From contig QDFX01000005.1 in NCBI GenBank assembly GCA_003347645.1, positions 62,001 to 126,000 on the forward strand: a DNA stretch of 64,000 nt, given 5' to 3'. Source of the DNA: Rhizobiaceae bacterium CPCC 101076 (GTDB taxonomy: Bacteria > Pseudomonadota > Alphaproteobacteria > Rhizobiales > Methylopilaceae). Below are positions 8,358 through 17,589 of this stretch, piece by piece (position 1 is the first letter of the stretch; each line of letters begins with the position of its first letter). A program made the position numbers and the translations under genes. Below the pieces are notes generated by a model that ran no database searches, had not been told where the DNA came from, and saw only the letters and a program-made list of their open reading frames with translations.

Positions 8358-9353
8358 ATGATCACGATAAGGTTCTGCGTTGCCGCGATCGTGGCGCTTG
8401 TCCTCTCCGCCTGCGCGTCCTTCGACCGCGACGACCGGGGCGATGTGCCTATTCCGCCGAAGCTTGTCTCCGCGATGAAGGCGAAGGGCATGACCCCGCA
8501 GGATCCCATCATGATCCGGATCCACAAGCAGGAGAGCGAACTCGAAGTCTGGAAGCGCGACCGGACGGGCCGATACGCGCTCCTGAAGACCTATCCTCTG
8601 TGCCGCTGGTCCGGAAAGCTCGGCCCGAAAATGGCGCAGGGCGACCGGCAGGCGCCGGAAGGCTTCTATACGGTCAATGCCGGGATGCTGAACCCGCGCT
8701 CGCAGTTCAATCTCTCATTCAATCTAGGCTTTCCGAACCGTCTCGAGAAATCGCTCGGCTGGGAAGGATCGGCGCTGATGGTGCACGGCGCGTGCTCGTC
8801 GTCCGGCTGCTATGCGATGACCGACGACGGCGTCGCGGAAGTTTACGCAGTGGCTCGCGAGGCCCTGAAAGGCGGACAGGCCGCCTTCCAGGTCCAGGCG
8901 CTGCCGTTCCGCATGAATAGCCGCAACCTCGCGCTCCATCGTGGCGATCCCAACATGCCGTTCTGGCGGAACCTGAAAGAGGGGGCGGACCGCTTCAATG
9001 TGACGAAACAACCGCCGACCGTCGCCTATTGCGGCCGCCGCTATGCCTTCGACGAGCCGGCTGGTGCAATGCTCGACCCGATGGCTCCCTGCCCGGCGAT
9101 CGAGGGCGATCCGTCGATCTCGCAGAAACTCGCCGATATCTCGAAGAGCGACGAGGCAAGCCTGCAGTCCTCGACGCCCGCTCCCGCGATGTCCTATTCG
9201 GACGGCGGCATGCACCCGGTATTCCGCGAGATCCTCGCCAAGTCCGGACCGGAGCGCCTGGCTAAGATGACGTCGACCAACGTCCCGGTCAGTCGGCCGG
9301 ATGCGGCACTCGCGGATCCGTATGAGCCGATGATGACGGGCTCGACGCAGTAA
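8358..9353 (+). CDS. YafK/DpaA-type L,D-transpeptidase-fold lipoprotein
   Basis: 331 residues with lipoprotein signal ending LVLSACAS (Cys19). The core IMIRIHKQESELEVWKRD, QAPEGFYTVNAGMLNP and HGACSSSGCYAMTDD matches the YafK family, with His143 and Cys151 as likely catalytic residues. In E. coli YafK/DpaA cleaves Braun lipoprotein from peptidoglycan; in this lineage it may release other wall-linked proteins. The C-terminal 120 residues are polar and poorly conserved. About 200 bp separate it from the divergent L,D-transpeptidase gene, room for two promoters. Confidence 0.88.
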   Translation: MITIRFCVAAIVALVLSACASFDRDDRGDVPIPPKLVSAMKAKGMTPQDPIMIRIHKQESELEVWKRDRTGRYALLKTYPLCRWSGKLGPKMAQGDRQAPEGFYTVNAGMLNPRSQFNLSFNLGFPNRLEKSLGWEGSALMVHGACSSSGCYAMTDDGVAEVYAVAREALKGGQAAFQVQALPFRMNSRNLALHRGDPNMPFWRNLKEGADRFNVTKQPPTVAYCGRRYAFDEPAGAMLDPMAPCPAIEGDPSISQKLADISKSDEASLQSSTPAPAMSYSDGGMHPVFREILAKSGPERLAKMTSTNVPVSRPDAALADPYEPMMTGSTQ

Positions 9354-9379
9354 GCGGAACCTCGCTGGCGGGCCCCGAC

Positions 9380-10276
9380 TCAGGCCTTGTTCGCCGAGGC
9401 CTCATAGATCTCGTCGATCGACTGTTTCAGCGCCGTGTCGAACTCCGCATCGCTCATCTGGACCGTTAGGCCTTCCGTGAGCGCGCGCGAGAAGCTCGCG
9501 ATCATGTCGTGGTTTTCGGCAAGGCGCCTGCAGGCTTCGGTACGCGTGTAACCACCCGAAAGCGCGACGACGCGGACGACGGACGGATGGGCAGCGAGCG
9601 ACCTGTAGAGATCCGGCACGTCCGGGATGGTCAGCTTCAGCATGACCTTGCGATCGGTCGGCAGCATATCGAGCTGCTTGGCGATCTCGTCGCGGAGGAT
9701 CGCTTCGGCGCCCTTCTTGTCCGGACTCTTGATCAGGACTTCCGGCTCGATGATCGGCACTAGACCGTGCGAGGCGACCTGCCCGGCGAGTTCGAACTGC
9801 TGAGCGACCACGGCGGCGATGCCGGTCTGCGAAGGCAGGTTGATGACCGAGCGTTCCTTGGTCCCGAAGATGCCGAGCTTCACGGCCCGGTCGAGTGTCG
9901 CGTCGAGGCCTGGGATCGGCTTCATCAGCTGGACACCGTCGGTCTCGGCTTCCAGCCCCTTGTCGATCTTGAGAAACGGAACGACGCCCCGGTCTTCCCA
10001 GAGATAGGAAGGCACCGGTCTACTCTTCGCCTCGCCGTCCATCGTCGCCTCGAACAGGATCGCGGCGATGACCTTGTCGCCGCTGAAGCCCGGGGACGTC
10101 ATGATGCGCACCCGCATCTCGTGCACCAGCCGGAACATCTCGGCGTCGCCGCTATAGGCGCTGTCCGGAATGCCATAGAGCCTGAGCGCGCCGGGCGTCG
10201 AACCGCCGCTCTGATCGAGCGCCGCGATGAAGCCGGGCTTCTGGGACATCTGCTGCAACATCTTCTCGTCGGCCAT
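9380..10276 (-). CDS. Class I fructose-bisphosphate aldolase
   Basis: Cleaves fructose-1,6-bisphosphate to dihydroxyacetone phosphate and glyceraldehyde-3-phosphate through a Schiff-base lysine. The 298-residue product has GFIAALDQSGGSTPGAL, FEATMD, FLKIDKGL, VPIIEPEVLI and VMLKLTIPD, all typical of the bacterial class I family (PF00274). ATG at 10276 is used; ATG at 10282 is as plausible because GGAG lies four bases before it. It sits at the edge of the uronate island and could serve general glycolysis/gluconeogenesis rather than the island itself. Confidence 0.93.
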   Translation of the reverse strand: MADEKMLQQMSQKPGFIAALDQSGGSTPGALRLYGIPDSAYSGDAEMFRLVHEMRVRIMTSPGFSGDKVIAAILFEATMDGEAKSRPVPSYLWEDRGVVPFLKIDKGLEAETDGVQLMKPIPGLDATLDRAVKLGIFGTKERSVINLPSQTGIAAVVAQQFELAGQVASHGLVPIIEPEVLIKSPDKKGAEAILRDEIAKQLDMLPTDRKVMLKLTIPDVPDLYRSLAAHPSVVRVVALSGGYTRTEACRRLAENHDMIASFSRALTEGLTVQMSDAEFDTALKQSIDEIYEASANKA

Positions 10277-10379
10277 GATCATCGGTCTCCGGGTGTCTCC
10301 GCCCATAAAAGCAGAGGTTTACATCCGGATTCCAACGAAACCGACGTCGACGCAAGCGGCGGAATGTCCGATGGGGTCT

Positions 10380-10589
10380 TCAATCGTGCGCCCGGTCCTT
10401 CTGCCTCGGGGAGGTGTTCGGAATCTTGAGGCCGTCGCCAGGCGGCGTCTTCACGAGATCGGCGGTATCCTGCACGAGAGAAGGGGTCTCCTTGGGAACC
10501 ACCTTGTCGATGCGGTCTCGCCCGGCGCCTTGCCGGTTGCGCTCACGGCCGGCATCGATTTCCTGGGAAATCCGGGTCGCCTCGCCCAT
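10380..10589 (-). CDS. Small polar protein of unknown function (69 aa)
   Basis: No family recognised. The 69-residue product is highly charged, without membrane segment or signal peptide (starts MGEATRISQEIDAGRERNRQ). Support for a real gene is a strong ribosome binding site (AGGAGGAAC) just upstream of ATG 10589. It lies upstream of the aldolase gene on the same strand, about 100 bp away, and is divergent from the ABC transporter operon; conservation could not be tested. Confidence 0.5.
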   Translation of the reverse strand: MGEATRISQEIDAGRERNRQGAGRDRIDKVVPKETPSLVQDTADLVKTPPGDGLKIPNTSPRQKDRAHD

Positions 10590-10703
10590 CCTGTTCCTCC
10601 TGTGCGGACTAGTTTCCCGTCCTTACAAAGCCGGGGAGGTAGATTTGGTTTCAGGGGACGGCAAATCGCGGTGTGACATCACATCGACCTTGTCCGCTCC
10701 AAA

Positions 10704-10715
10704 CTTGTATACTAG
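10704..10715. promoter_or_regulatory. Operator-like palindrome upstream of the ABC transporter operon
   Basis: CTTGTATACTAG is a 12-bp palindrome with one unpaired position, located about 75 bp upstream of the substrate-binding protein gene. It has the same CT-NN-TATA-NN-AG pattern as the palindrome at 17549-17560. FadR-type GntR regulators usually bind short palindromes of this kind, and one is encoded at the end of this operon. Binding is inferred, not shown. Confidence 0.45.
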
Positions 10716-10791
10716 GGTACTACCGTCTTCGGACCTACGATAATCGGCATCGGCCCTATTCGGTGACCAATGCCGGACAGGGAGATCAAGA

Positions 10792-11628
10792 ATGTCTATC
10801 GGCCGGACAACCCGCCTTTTCGCTTCCGCAATTCTCAGTCTCGGTCTCATGGCGCAAGCCGCCGCCGCGCAGGACGTTCCGGTTCCGGGCACGAGCGCGC
10901 GCATCGATGCCATCAAGAAATCCGGCCAGCTTCGCGTCGGCGTTCTGTCGAACCCGCCATGGCTCCTCGAGAACACCACCAGTTCGGGCGATGCGTGGGT
11001 CGGCCCTGCGTGGACGCTCGCCAAGGAATACGCCAAGCGCCTCGGCGTTCAGGTGCAGCTCGTTCCGGTCTCGCACGAGACCAAGGTGCCGGTGCTCGCC
11101 GCCAACCAGGTCGACATGACGATCTCGCCACTCTCGGTCACCAAGGAGCGCCAGAAGGTCGTCGACTTCGTCACTTATTCGAAGACGAGCCTTTGCGTGT
11201 TCGGCCGCGCCGACAATCCGAAGGTCAAGAACGCCAAGTCCGTCGACGACTTCAACAGCCCGGACGTGACGATCGCCTATTTCACCGGCGGTGGTGAGGA
11301 GAACTGGGTGAAGTCCCGCTTCCCCAACGCCAAGCTGCGCGGCGTGTCGAGCGCCGGCACGGCGGCTCCGGTGGAGGAGATTATGGCCAAGCGTGCCGAC
11401 GTGACCCCGATCAACCGCATTCCGTGGATCGCGCTGAACAAGAAGGTGAAGGGTCTGCAGGCGCTGCCGCAGGGCAACAACTGCCAGGACTCGACGGAGG
11501 CCGCGAACGAGATTGGCCTCGCCATCGACAAGAACCAGCCGGAATATCTGAACTGGCTGAAGGCCGTCGCCGAGCCCATGTTGCCGGCGCTGCAGGCCGA
11601 GGAAGAGCGCATCGTCGCGACGATGTAA
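10792..11628 (+). CDS. ABC transporter substrate-binding protein, family 3 (PAAT type)
   Basis: Periplasmic receptor of 278 residues with a cleavable signal peptide (SLGLMAQAAAAQD, cleavage around residue 26). IKKSGQLRVGVLSNPPWL, LGVQVQLVPVSHETKVPVL and DMTISPLSVTKERQKVVDF are the classic solute-binding family 3 pattern that otherwise binds amino acids. First gene of an operon with two permeases, an ATPase, a GntR regulator and mannonate dehydratase, so a sugar acid ligand is possible; the sequence cannot decide. A good Shine-Dalgarno (AGGGAGA) precedes ATG 10792. Confidence 0.9.
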   Translation: MSIGRTTRLFASAILSLGLMAQAAAAQDVPVPGTSARIDAIKKSGQLRVGVLSNPPWLLENTTSSGDAWVGPAWTLAKEYAKRLGVQVQLVPVSHETKVPVLAANQVDMTISPLSVTKERQKVVDFVTYSKTSLCVFGRADNPKVKNAKSVDDFNSPDVTIAYFTGGGEENWVKSRFPNAKLRGVSSAGTAAPVEEIMAKRADVTPINRIPWIALNKKVKGLQALPQGNNCQDSTEAANEIGLAIDKNQPEYLNWLKAVAEPMLPALQAEEERIVATM

Positions 11629-11694
11629 TGCGAACCGGGTCCGGGGCTTCGATGCCCTGGGCTCCCCTTCCCGCTCCGAACCTGAGCCCCAGCC

Positions 11695-12360
11695 ATGGAC
11701 TTCAATTTCGGCCCAGTCATTGAAAGCTGGCGCTTTCTCGCCGACGGCGTACGGATCACCGTCCTGCTGTCGCTCAGCGTCGCCGCGTGCAGTCTGACCT
11801 TCGGCACGCTCGTCGCGCTGGCGCGCCGCTACGGGCCGAAATGGCTGCAGGCGATCCTGATCTTCTACATCGACTCGATGCGCGCCATCCCCGTCCTCGT
11901 CGTGCTGGTCTGGTTCTATTTCGCCTTCCCGATCGCGACCGGCATCAACCTGCCGCCGTTCCTCTCGGCACTGGTCGCGCTCTCGTTCAACCTGACGGCC
12001 TATGTCGCCGAGATCGTCCGCGCCGGCATGGAATCCGTGCGTCCGGGACAGGTCCGCGCCGGTCTCGCGCTCGGCATGTCGACGCCGCAGATCGTGCGCA
12101 AGATCGTGCTGCCCCAAGCCTTCGTCCGCATGATGCCGGCGCTCGGAAACGTGCTGACGCTGACGGTCAAGGACACCGCGATCGCTGCCGTCATCGCGGT
12201 GCCGGAACTGATGCGCCGTGCCGACGCCATCGCCGGCCAGACCTACACTCCGGTCGAGGTCTTCTCGACCGTGATGCTCCTCTATTTCTGCATCATCTTC
12301 CCGATCACACGCGGCGTGGACATCGTCTACAAGCGCATCTCGTTCTTGGGGCGGTCATGA
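11695..12360 (+). CDS. ABC transporter permease, PAAT type (first)
   Basis: Inner-membrane permease of 221 residues with about five helices and the EAA loop region ([21 protein letters not shown]) that docks on the ATPase. The N-terminus FGPVIESWRFLADGVRITVLLS is typical of the HisMQ/GlnP family. It overlaps the second permease gene by 4 bp (ATGA), so the two probably form a heterodimeric channel. Confidence 0.9.
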   Translation: MDFNFGPVIESWRFLADGVRITVLLSLSVAACSLTFGTLVALARRYGPKWLQAILIFYIDSMRAIPVLVVLVWFYFAFPIATGINLPPFLSALVALSFNLTAYVAEIVRAGMESVRPGQVRAGLALGMSTPQIVRKIVLPQAFVRMMPALGNVLTLTVKDTAIAAVIAVPELMRRADAIAGQTYTPVEVFSTVMLLYFCIIFPITRGVDIVYKRISFLGRS

Positions 12361-13012
12361 CCCTCGACTGGTCCATCGTCCCCGCCAGCGCCGGCGCGCT
12401 CGCCCACGGCGCGCTGATCACCATCGCGCTCACCGTGCTGACCATGGCGGTCGCGGTGCCGTGCGGCATCGTCGTGGCCCTGCTCCGCGAATCCCGCTTC
12501 AAGCCGATCGCCTTCCTCGCCACCTGCTTCGTCGAGCTGTTCCGCAACCTGCCGATCATCCTCGTCGTCTACTGGGCGTTCTATGTGATGCCGGTGGTGC
12601 TCGACCTGTCGTTCTCGCCTTTCGTGACCGGCCTTGTCGCGCTCTGCCTGAACAACACCGCCTACAATTCTGAGACCTTCCGCTCTGGCATCCGCTCGAT
12701 CCGCAAGGGTCAGACCGAGGCAGCGCTGGCGATGGGCATGAGCGAGGGGCAGGCGTTCCGGAAGATCGTGCTGCCGCAAGCCTGGCGCCGCGTCCTGCCG
12801 GTGCTCGCCACTACCTGGGTGACGCTCTTCAAGGACACATCACTCGTCTCGGTTATCGCGGTAGGTGATCTCGCGCACACCGCGATGCAGATCCGCTCGC
12901 AGAGCTTCCGCGTGATCGAAATGCTCACCGCCATGGCCGCCATCTACTGGCTGCTCGGTTATCCGCAGGCGAAGCTCGCGGATTGGATTCACAAGAAGTT
13001 CGGGGTCACAGA

Positions 13013-13016
<4 letters not shown>
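12357..13016 (+). CDS. ABC transporter permease, PAAT type (second)
   Basis: 219 residues, HisMQ/GlnP family like its upstream neighbour: [51 protein letters not shown] and [15 protein letters not shown] (EAA loop). ATG 12357 overlaps the previous stop. The longer frame from 11787 is a shadow of the first permease. Four-base overlap with the ATPase gene. Confidence 0.9.
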
Positions 13017-13780
<764 letters not shown>

Positions 13781-13790
13781 GGAGCTATCC

Positions 13791-14513
13791 ATGGCGCCGC
13801 TGACCGACACGACTTCCCCCTTCGCCCGCCGTGAGATCCTGCATCCCGGTGCGGCGCCGCTCAGCGTCTCGGCGATCCATGCCGCAATCCGCAACGACAT
13901 CATCGTGCTCCGCCTCAGGCCCGGCACGCGCGTATCCGAGAACGAGCTCGCCCGCCGCTTTGGCACGAGCCGCACGCCGGTTCGCGAGGCGCTGTTCAAG
14001 CTCGTCGACGAGGGGCTGGTCGATGTCTGGCCCCAGCGCGGGACCTTCATCACCCACATTTCACTGCAAGCCGTGCGCCGCACCCGCTTCGTCCGGGAAG
14101 CCATGGAAGTCGCGATCCTGCGCCGCGCGGCGGAACAGGGCTTGCCCAAAGCCAGCCTCGACGCGATCGACGCCGCCCTCGCCGAGCAGGAGAAATCGCG
14201 CGACGATCCCGAGCGCTTCACCAACGCCGACGATGCCTTCCATCGCGCCTTCGCGGACGGGATCGATGTAGGCAATGTCTGGTCGGTGCTGGAGCGGGAG
14301 AAGGCACAGTTCGATCGCATCCGCTTCCTCAGCCTGCCGAACGTGACGCCCGTCGCGACCCTCATCGCCCAGCATCAGGCCATGGTGACCGCGGTCCGGG
14401 CAGGTGACATCGCAGCCGCCGAACAGGCGACGCGCGAGCATCTCTCCGAGGTGCTGAAGGTCGCCGAGGCGCTCGCGGCAACCCATCCCGAACTTTTCAT
14501 CAAGGACGCCTGA
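13791..14513 (+). CDS. GntR-family regulator, FadR subfamily (FCD domain), copy 1
   Basis: 240 residues. The winged helix includes [27 protein letters not shown] (shown in part: [12 protein letters not shown] is the GntR recognition region) and WPQRGTFI wing; the C-terminal FCD domain has the D/H residues of the metal-ligand pocket ([27 protein letters not shown]). FCD regulators of uronate genes usually sense the acid and act as repressors. ATG 13791 follows GAGGAG, 10 bp after the ATPase gene, so the regulator is co-transcribed with the transporter. Its DNA-binding helix is close to that of copy 2 (17590). Confidence 0.9.
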   Translation: MAPLTDTTSPFARREILHPGAAPLSVSAIHAAIRNDIIVLRLRPGTRVSENELARRFGTSRTPVREALFKLVDEGLVDVWPQRGTFITHISLQAVRRTRFVREAMEVAILRRAAEQGLPKASLDAIDAALAEQEKSRDDPERFTNADDAFHRAFADGIDVGNVWSVLEREKAQFDRIRFLSLPNVTPVATLIAQHQAMVTAVRAGDIAAAEQATREHLSEVLKVAEALAATHPELFIKDA

Positions 14514-14535
14514 CGGCGGAAGGAGCGTCTCGCTC

Positions 14536-15732
14536 ATGGAACAGACCTGGCGCTGGTGGGGACCGGACGACATGATCCGCCTCGATCATGTGGCGCAGAC
14601 CGGCGCGACCGGAATCGTGAACGCGCTACATGAAGTGCCCGCCGGCCTGGTCTGGACGCGTGAGGCGATCCAGGCGCGCAAGGACTTCATCGAAAAGGAC
14701 AAGACGCTCGGCCTGCGCTGGACGGTGGTCGAAAGCCTGCCGGTCCACGAGGCGATCAAGATCGGCGACGGCGACCTGGCCGAACTGTTCGACAATTACC
14801 GGACCTCGCTTCGCAATCTTGCGGACTGCGGGATCAGTACGGTCTGCTACAATTTCATGCCCGTGCTCGACTGGACGCGGACAGACCTCCACCACCCGCT
14901 GCCCGGCGGAGCCAATGCGCTTCGCTTCAACGCCGACCAGTACGCCGCTTTCGACGTATTCATGCTGAAGCGGGAAGGCGCGGAGGCCGATCACGATCCA
15001 GAGGTGCTTGCCCGCGCCACGGCGTGGTTCGAAAAGTCGTCGCAGGCTGACCGCGACCAGTTGCTTGCGAACATCATGGCCGGCCTGCCGGGCGCTTTCG
15101 ACCGCTACGACATTCCCAGTCTTCGCGCGATCCTCGCGCGGTTCGCGCACGTGTCCGAGGAGAGGTTACGGGAGAATCTTGGTCGCTTCCTCGCCGAGAT
15201 CATTCCGACCGCGGAGGAAGTCGGCATCCGCATGGGCATTCACCCGGACGACCCGCCACGCCCGCTGCTCGGCCTGCCGCGTATCGTCAGCTCGGAAGAT
15301 CACCTCGCTGCGATCCTCGACCTTCATCCGTCGCGGGCGAACGGCCTGACCTTCTGCACCGGCTCGCTCGGCGCACGCCCGGGAAACGACCTGCCGAAGA
15401 TGGTGGAGCGGTTTGCCGACCGCATTCACTTCATCCATCTGCGCAACGTCACGAAATTCCCTGACGGCTCGTTCATGGAAGCCGATCACCTCGGCGGCGA
15501 CACCAACATGGTGGCTGTCGTCCGCGCGCTGCTCCGCGAACAAAAGCGCCGCTGCGATGCCGGAATGGACGACTGGCGCATCCCCTTCCGCCCGGACCAC
15601 GGCCACGAACTGCTCGACGATGTCGGCAAACCAACCCATCCGGGCTATCCGGCGATCGGACGCATGCGCGGGCTGGCGGAGATCCGCGGCGTGATGATGG
15701 CGGTGTCGGAACTCGAAGGGCTGCCGGTCTAG
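14536..15732 (+). CDS. uxuA: Mannonate dehydratase
   Basis: Dehydrates D-mannonate to 2-keto-3-deoxygluconate in the glucuronate branch. 398 residues, the usual length. MEQTWRWWGPDDMIRLDHV, the metal-site regions VCYNFMPVLDWTRTDL, MGIHPDDPPRPLLGLPRIV, FCTGSLG and IHFIHLRNV, and the C-terminal PFRPDHGHELLDD are clear UxuA hallmarks. Follows the GntR regulator by 22 bp in the transporter operon and ends in a palindromic repeat block facing uxaA. Confidence 0.96.
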   Translation: MEQTWRWWGPDDMIRLDHVAQTGATGIVNALHEVPAGLVWTREAIQARKDFIEKDKTLGLRWTVVESLPVHEAIKIGDGDLAELFDNYRTSLRNLADCGISTVCYNFMPVLDWTRTDLHHPLPGGANALRFNADQYAAFDVFMLKREGAEADHDPEVLARATAWFEKSSQADRDQLLANIMAGLPGAFDRYDIPSLRAILARFAHVSEERLRENLGRFLAEIIPTAEEVGIRMGIHPDDPPRPLLGLPRIVSSEDHLAAILDLHPSRANGLTFCTGSLGARPGNDLPKMVERFADRIHFIHLRNVTKFPDGSFMEADHLGGDTNMVAVVRALLREQKRRCDAGMDDWRIPFRPDHGHELLDDVGKPTHPGYPAIGRMRGLAEIRGVMMAVSELEGLPV

Positions 15733-15735
15733 GCG

Positions 15736-15806
15736 CCCCTCTCTCCCGTTTACGGGAGAGGACGACTCGAAAGCCGGGAGGCTTTCGAGCGAGGTGAGGG
15801 GAAGGC
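15736..15806 (+). repeat. Palindromic intergenic repeat, family B, copy 1
   Basis: Two perfect hairpins in series: CTCTCCCGT/ACGGGAGAG (15741-15760) and CTCGAAAGCC/GGCTTTCGAG (15766-15789), followed by GGTGAGGGG. The same layout with different stem sequences occurs at 49200-49262. It starts right after the uxuA stop and could end transcription there. A reversed copy lies at 15910-15971. Confidence 0.75.
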
Positions 15807-15821
15807 CACATCACGGACACC

Positions 15822-15893
15822 GTCATCCTCCGGCCTGACCGGAGGATTCACATCGAGGCGCCGCATGGTCGTCCGGTCAAGCCGGAGGAGGAC
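15822..15893. repeat. Palindromic intergenic repeat, family A, copy 1
   Basis: Left arm GTCATCCTCCGGCCTGACC and right arm GGTCAAGCCGGAGGAGGAC are imperfect inverted copies around a GGATTCACATCGAGG-type spacer. A near-identical element with longer perfect arms is at 47168-47247. It sits between two family B copies. Confidence 0.7.
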
Positions 15894-15909
15894 GGCGGAA
15901 GCGCCGCAT

Positions 15910-15971
15910 TGCCCTCACCCGGTTCGCCTTCGGCGACTCGACCTCTGCCGTAAACGGGAGAGGGGGAAGCC
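15910..15971 (-). repeat. Palindromic intergenic repeat, family B, copy 2 (reversed)
   Basis: CCCTCACCCGGTTCGCCTTC, a short hairpin (TCGCC/GGCGA), then CCGTAAACGGGAGAGG: the reversed counterpart of the copy at 15736. Together they bracket family A copy 1 between the convergent uxuA and uxaA genes, so 15733-15982 contains repeats and no gene. Confidence 0.7.
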
Positions 15972-15982
15972 CTGCTGCGCCC

Positions 15983-17545
15983 TCACATCACCGCGCCGAT
16001 CTGCCACGGGACGAACTCCGCATCACCATAGCCGAGCTCCTCCGACTTCGTCCGCTCGCCGGATGCGACCCGGAGCATGGTGTCGAATATCTCCCGCCCC
16101 TTGTCCGCCGGCGACACGCCGTCGAGGACGTCGCCGCAATTGACGTCCATGTCGTCGATCATCCGGCGATAGATGTCGCTGTTGGTCGCGAGCTTAAGTG
16201 ACGGCGTGGGTTTGCAGCCGAAGGCGGAGCCACGCCCCGTCGTGAAGCAGATCAGGTTCGCACCGCCCGCCACCTGCCCGGTAGCCGAGACGGGGTCGTA
16301 GCCCGGCGTATCCATGAAGACGAAGCCGTGTTCGCGCACCGGCTCGGCATATTCGTAGACCGCTCGCAGGGTCGAGCGGCCGCCTTTCGCCACCGCGCCG
16401 AGCGACTTCTCGAGGATCGTCGTCAGCCCGCCGGCCTTATTACCTGGCGACGGGTTGTTGTTCATCTCGCCGCCGTTCTTCGACGTGTAGTCCTCCCACC
16501 AGCGGATGCGCTCGATCAGCTTCTCGCCGACCTCGCGGCTTGCGGCACGGCGGGTCAGAAGATGTTCGGCGCCGTAGACTTCCGGCGTCTCCGACAGGAT
16601 CGAGGTGCCTCCATTGCGGACGAGAATATCGGAGGCGACCCCGAGCGCGGGGTTCGCAGTCAAACCCGAATAGCCGTCAGAGCCACCGCATTGCAGGCCC
16701 ACGATGAGTTCCGAAGCCGGACGCGTCTCCCGCTTTGCCCCGCCTGCCTTCGGCAGCATCTCGCCGATCGCACCCACGATTGCCTCGACCGTGCGGCGCG
16801 TACCGCCGGTCTCCTGGATCGTCAGAGTGCGGAAGCTGTCGCTTTCCTCCAGCCCATAATCTTCCTTCAGCCGGCCGATCTGGAAGACCTCGCAGCCGAG
16901 GCCGACCATGACCACGCCGACGAAATTCGGATGGCTCGCATAGCCCCATTGGGTGCGGCGGAGGACGTCGAAGCCCTCGCCATAAGCGGCATGGCCACAT
17001 CCGGTGCCGTGGACGATCGGCACGACGCCGTCGATGCCCGGATAGGCGGCCAGAATGTCGGAGCGCTCGATGGCCTCGGCGGCGAAGCGCGCGACCGAGG
17101 CGGAGCAATTCACCGAGGTCAGGATGCCGATGTAATTTCGCGTCCCGGTCCGTCCGTTCGGGCGGCGATATCCTTCAAATGTCGCTTGCAGTTCCGGTGC
17201 CAAGACATTGTCGGGACTCGCATCGCTGCCGAAGACGTAGTCCCCCGCGAGCCCGTGCAGCACGACATTGTGCTCGTGTACCCAGCCGCCCGGAGCGATG
17301 TCGGTTTTCGCCGCGCCGATGATCTGACCGAACTTGCGGATCGGTTCCCCCGCCGCGATCGGCTGCACAGCGACCTTGTGGCCCTTCAGCACCTTCTCGC
17401 GGACGGCGACGCCCTGCGCCTTGTCGCCCGGCTGAAGCACGTCAATCGCGACGGCGACATTGTCGACGGGGTCGAGCCGAACGGTTCTCGGATGTGCCAC
17501 TGCTCTCGCCGATTTGTTCTTGCTGGGCCGATTGCCCACCTTCAT
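15983..17545 (-). CDS. uxaA: Altronate dehydratase
   Basis: Converts D-altronate to 2-keto-3-deoxygluconate in the galacturonate branch. 520 residues comprising an N-terminal SAF domain (about 25-115: NVAVAIDVLQPGDKAQGVAV) and the large catalytic domain with GYRRPNGRTGTRNYIG, STVNCS-like TSVNCSASV, GTGCGHAAYGEGFD, GLQCGGSDGYSG and NLICFTTGRGSAFG, where Cys/His residues hold the metal. Transcribed alone, divergent from the second GntR gene; the 44 bp between holds a perfect palindrome. Convergent with uxuA. Confidence 0.95.
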   Translation of the reverse strand: MKVGNRPSKNKSARAVAHPRTVRLDPVDNVAVAIDVLQPGDKAQGVAVREKVLKGHKVAVQPIAAGEPIRKFGQIIGAAKTDIAPGGWVHEHNVVLHGLAGDYVFGSDASPDNVLAPELQATFEGYRRPNGRTGTRNYIGILTSVNCSASVARFAAEAIERSDILAAYPGIDGVVPIVHGTGCGHAAYGEGFDVLRRTQWGYASHPNFVGVVMVGLGCEVFQIGRLKEDYGLEESDSFRTLTIQETGGTRRTVEAIVGAIGEMLPKAGGAKRETRPASELIVGLQCGGSDGYSGLTANPALGVASDILVRNGGTSILSETPEVYGAEHLLTRRAASREVGEKLIERIRWWEDYTSKNGGEMNNNPSPGNKAGGLTTILEKSLGAVAKGGRSTLRAVYEYAEPVREHGFVFMDTPGYDPVSATGQVAGGANLICFTTGRGSAFGCKPTPSLKLATNSDIYRRMIDDMDVNCGDVLDGVSPADKGREIFDTMLRVASGERTKSEELGYGDAEFVPWQIGAVM

Positions 17546-17547
17546 AC

Positions 17548-17561
17548 ACTAATATATTAGT
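17548..17561. promoter_or_regulatory. Perfect 14-bp palindrome, operator candidate between uxaA and the GntR gene
   Basis: ACTAATATATTAGT is a perfect palindrome 2 bp upstream of the uxaA start and 28 bp upstream of the divergent GntR start. A protein bound here would block translation initiation or transcription on both sides, which fits autoregulated repression by the GntR protein of 17590. The inner 12 bp share the CT-NN-TATA-NN-AG pattern with the site at 10704. Confidence 0.6.
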
Positions 17562-17589
17562 TTGTAGAGACCAATCTGGGAGAGTCGGT

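Noticed and set aside
10786-12117. 443-residue frame antisense to the ABC receptor and permease genes
   Set aside because: Spans two real genes in the opposite strand; no domain and no ribosome site.
16328-17560. 410-residue frame antisense to uxaA
   Set aside because: uxaA is full length with conserved motifs; the antisense frame shows no protein-like pattern.
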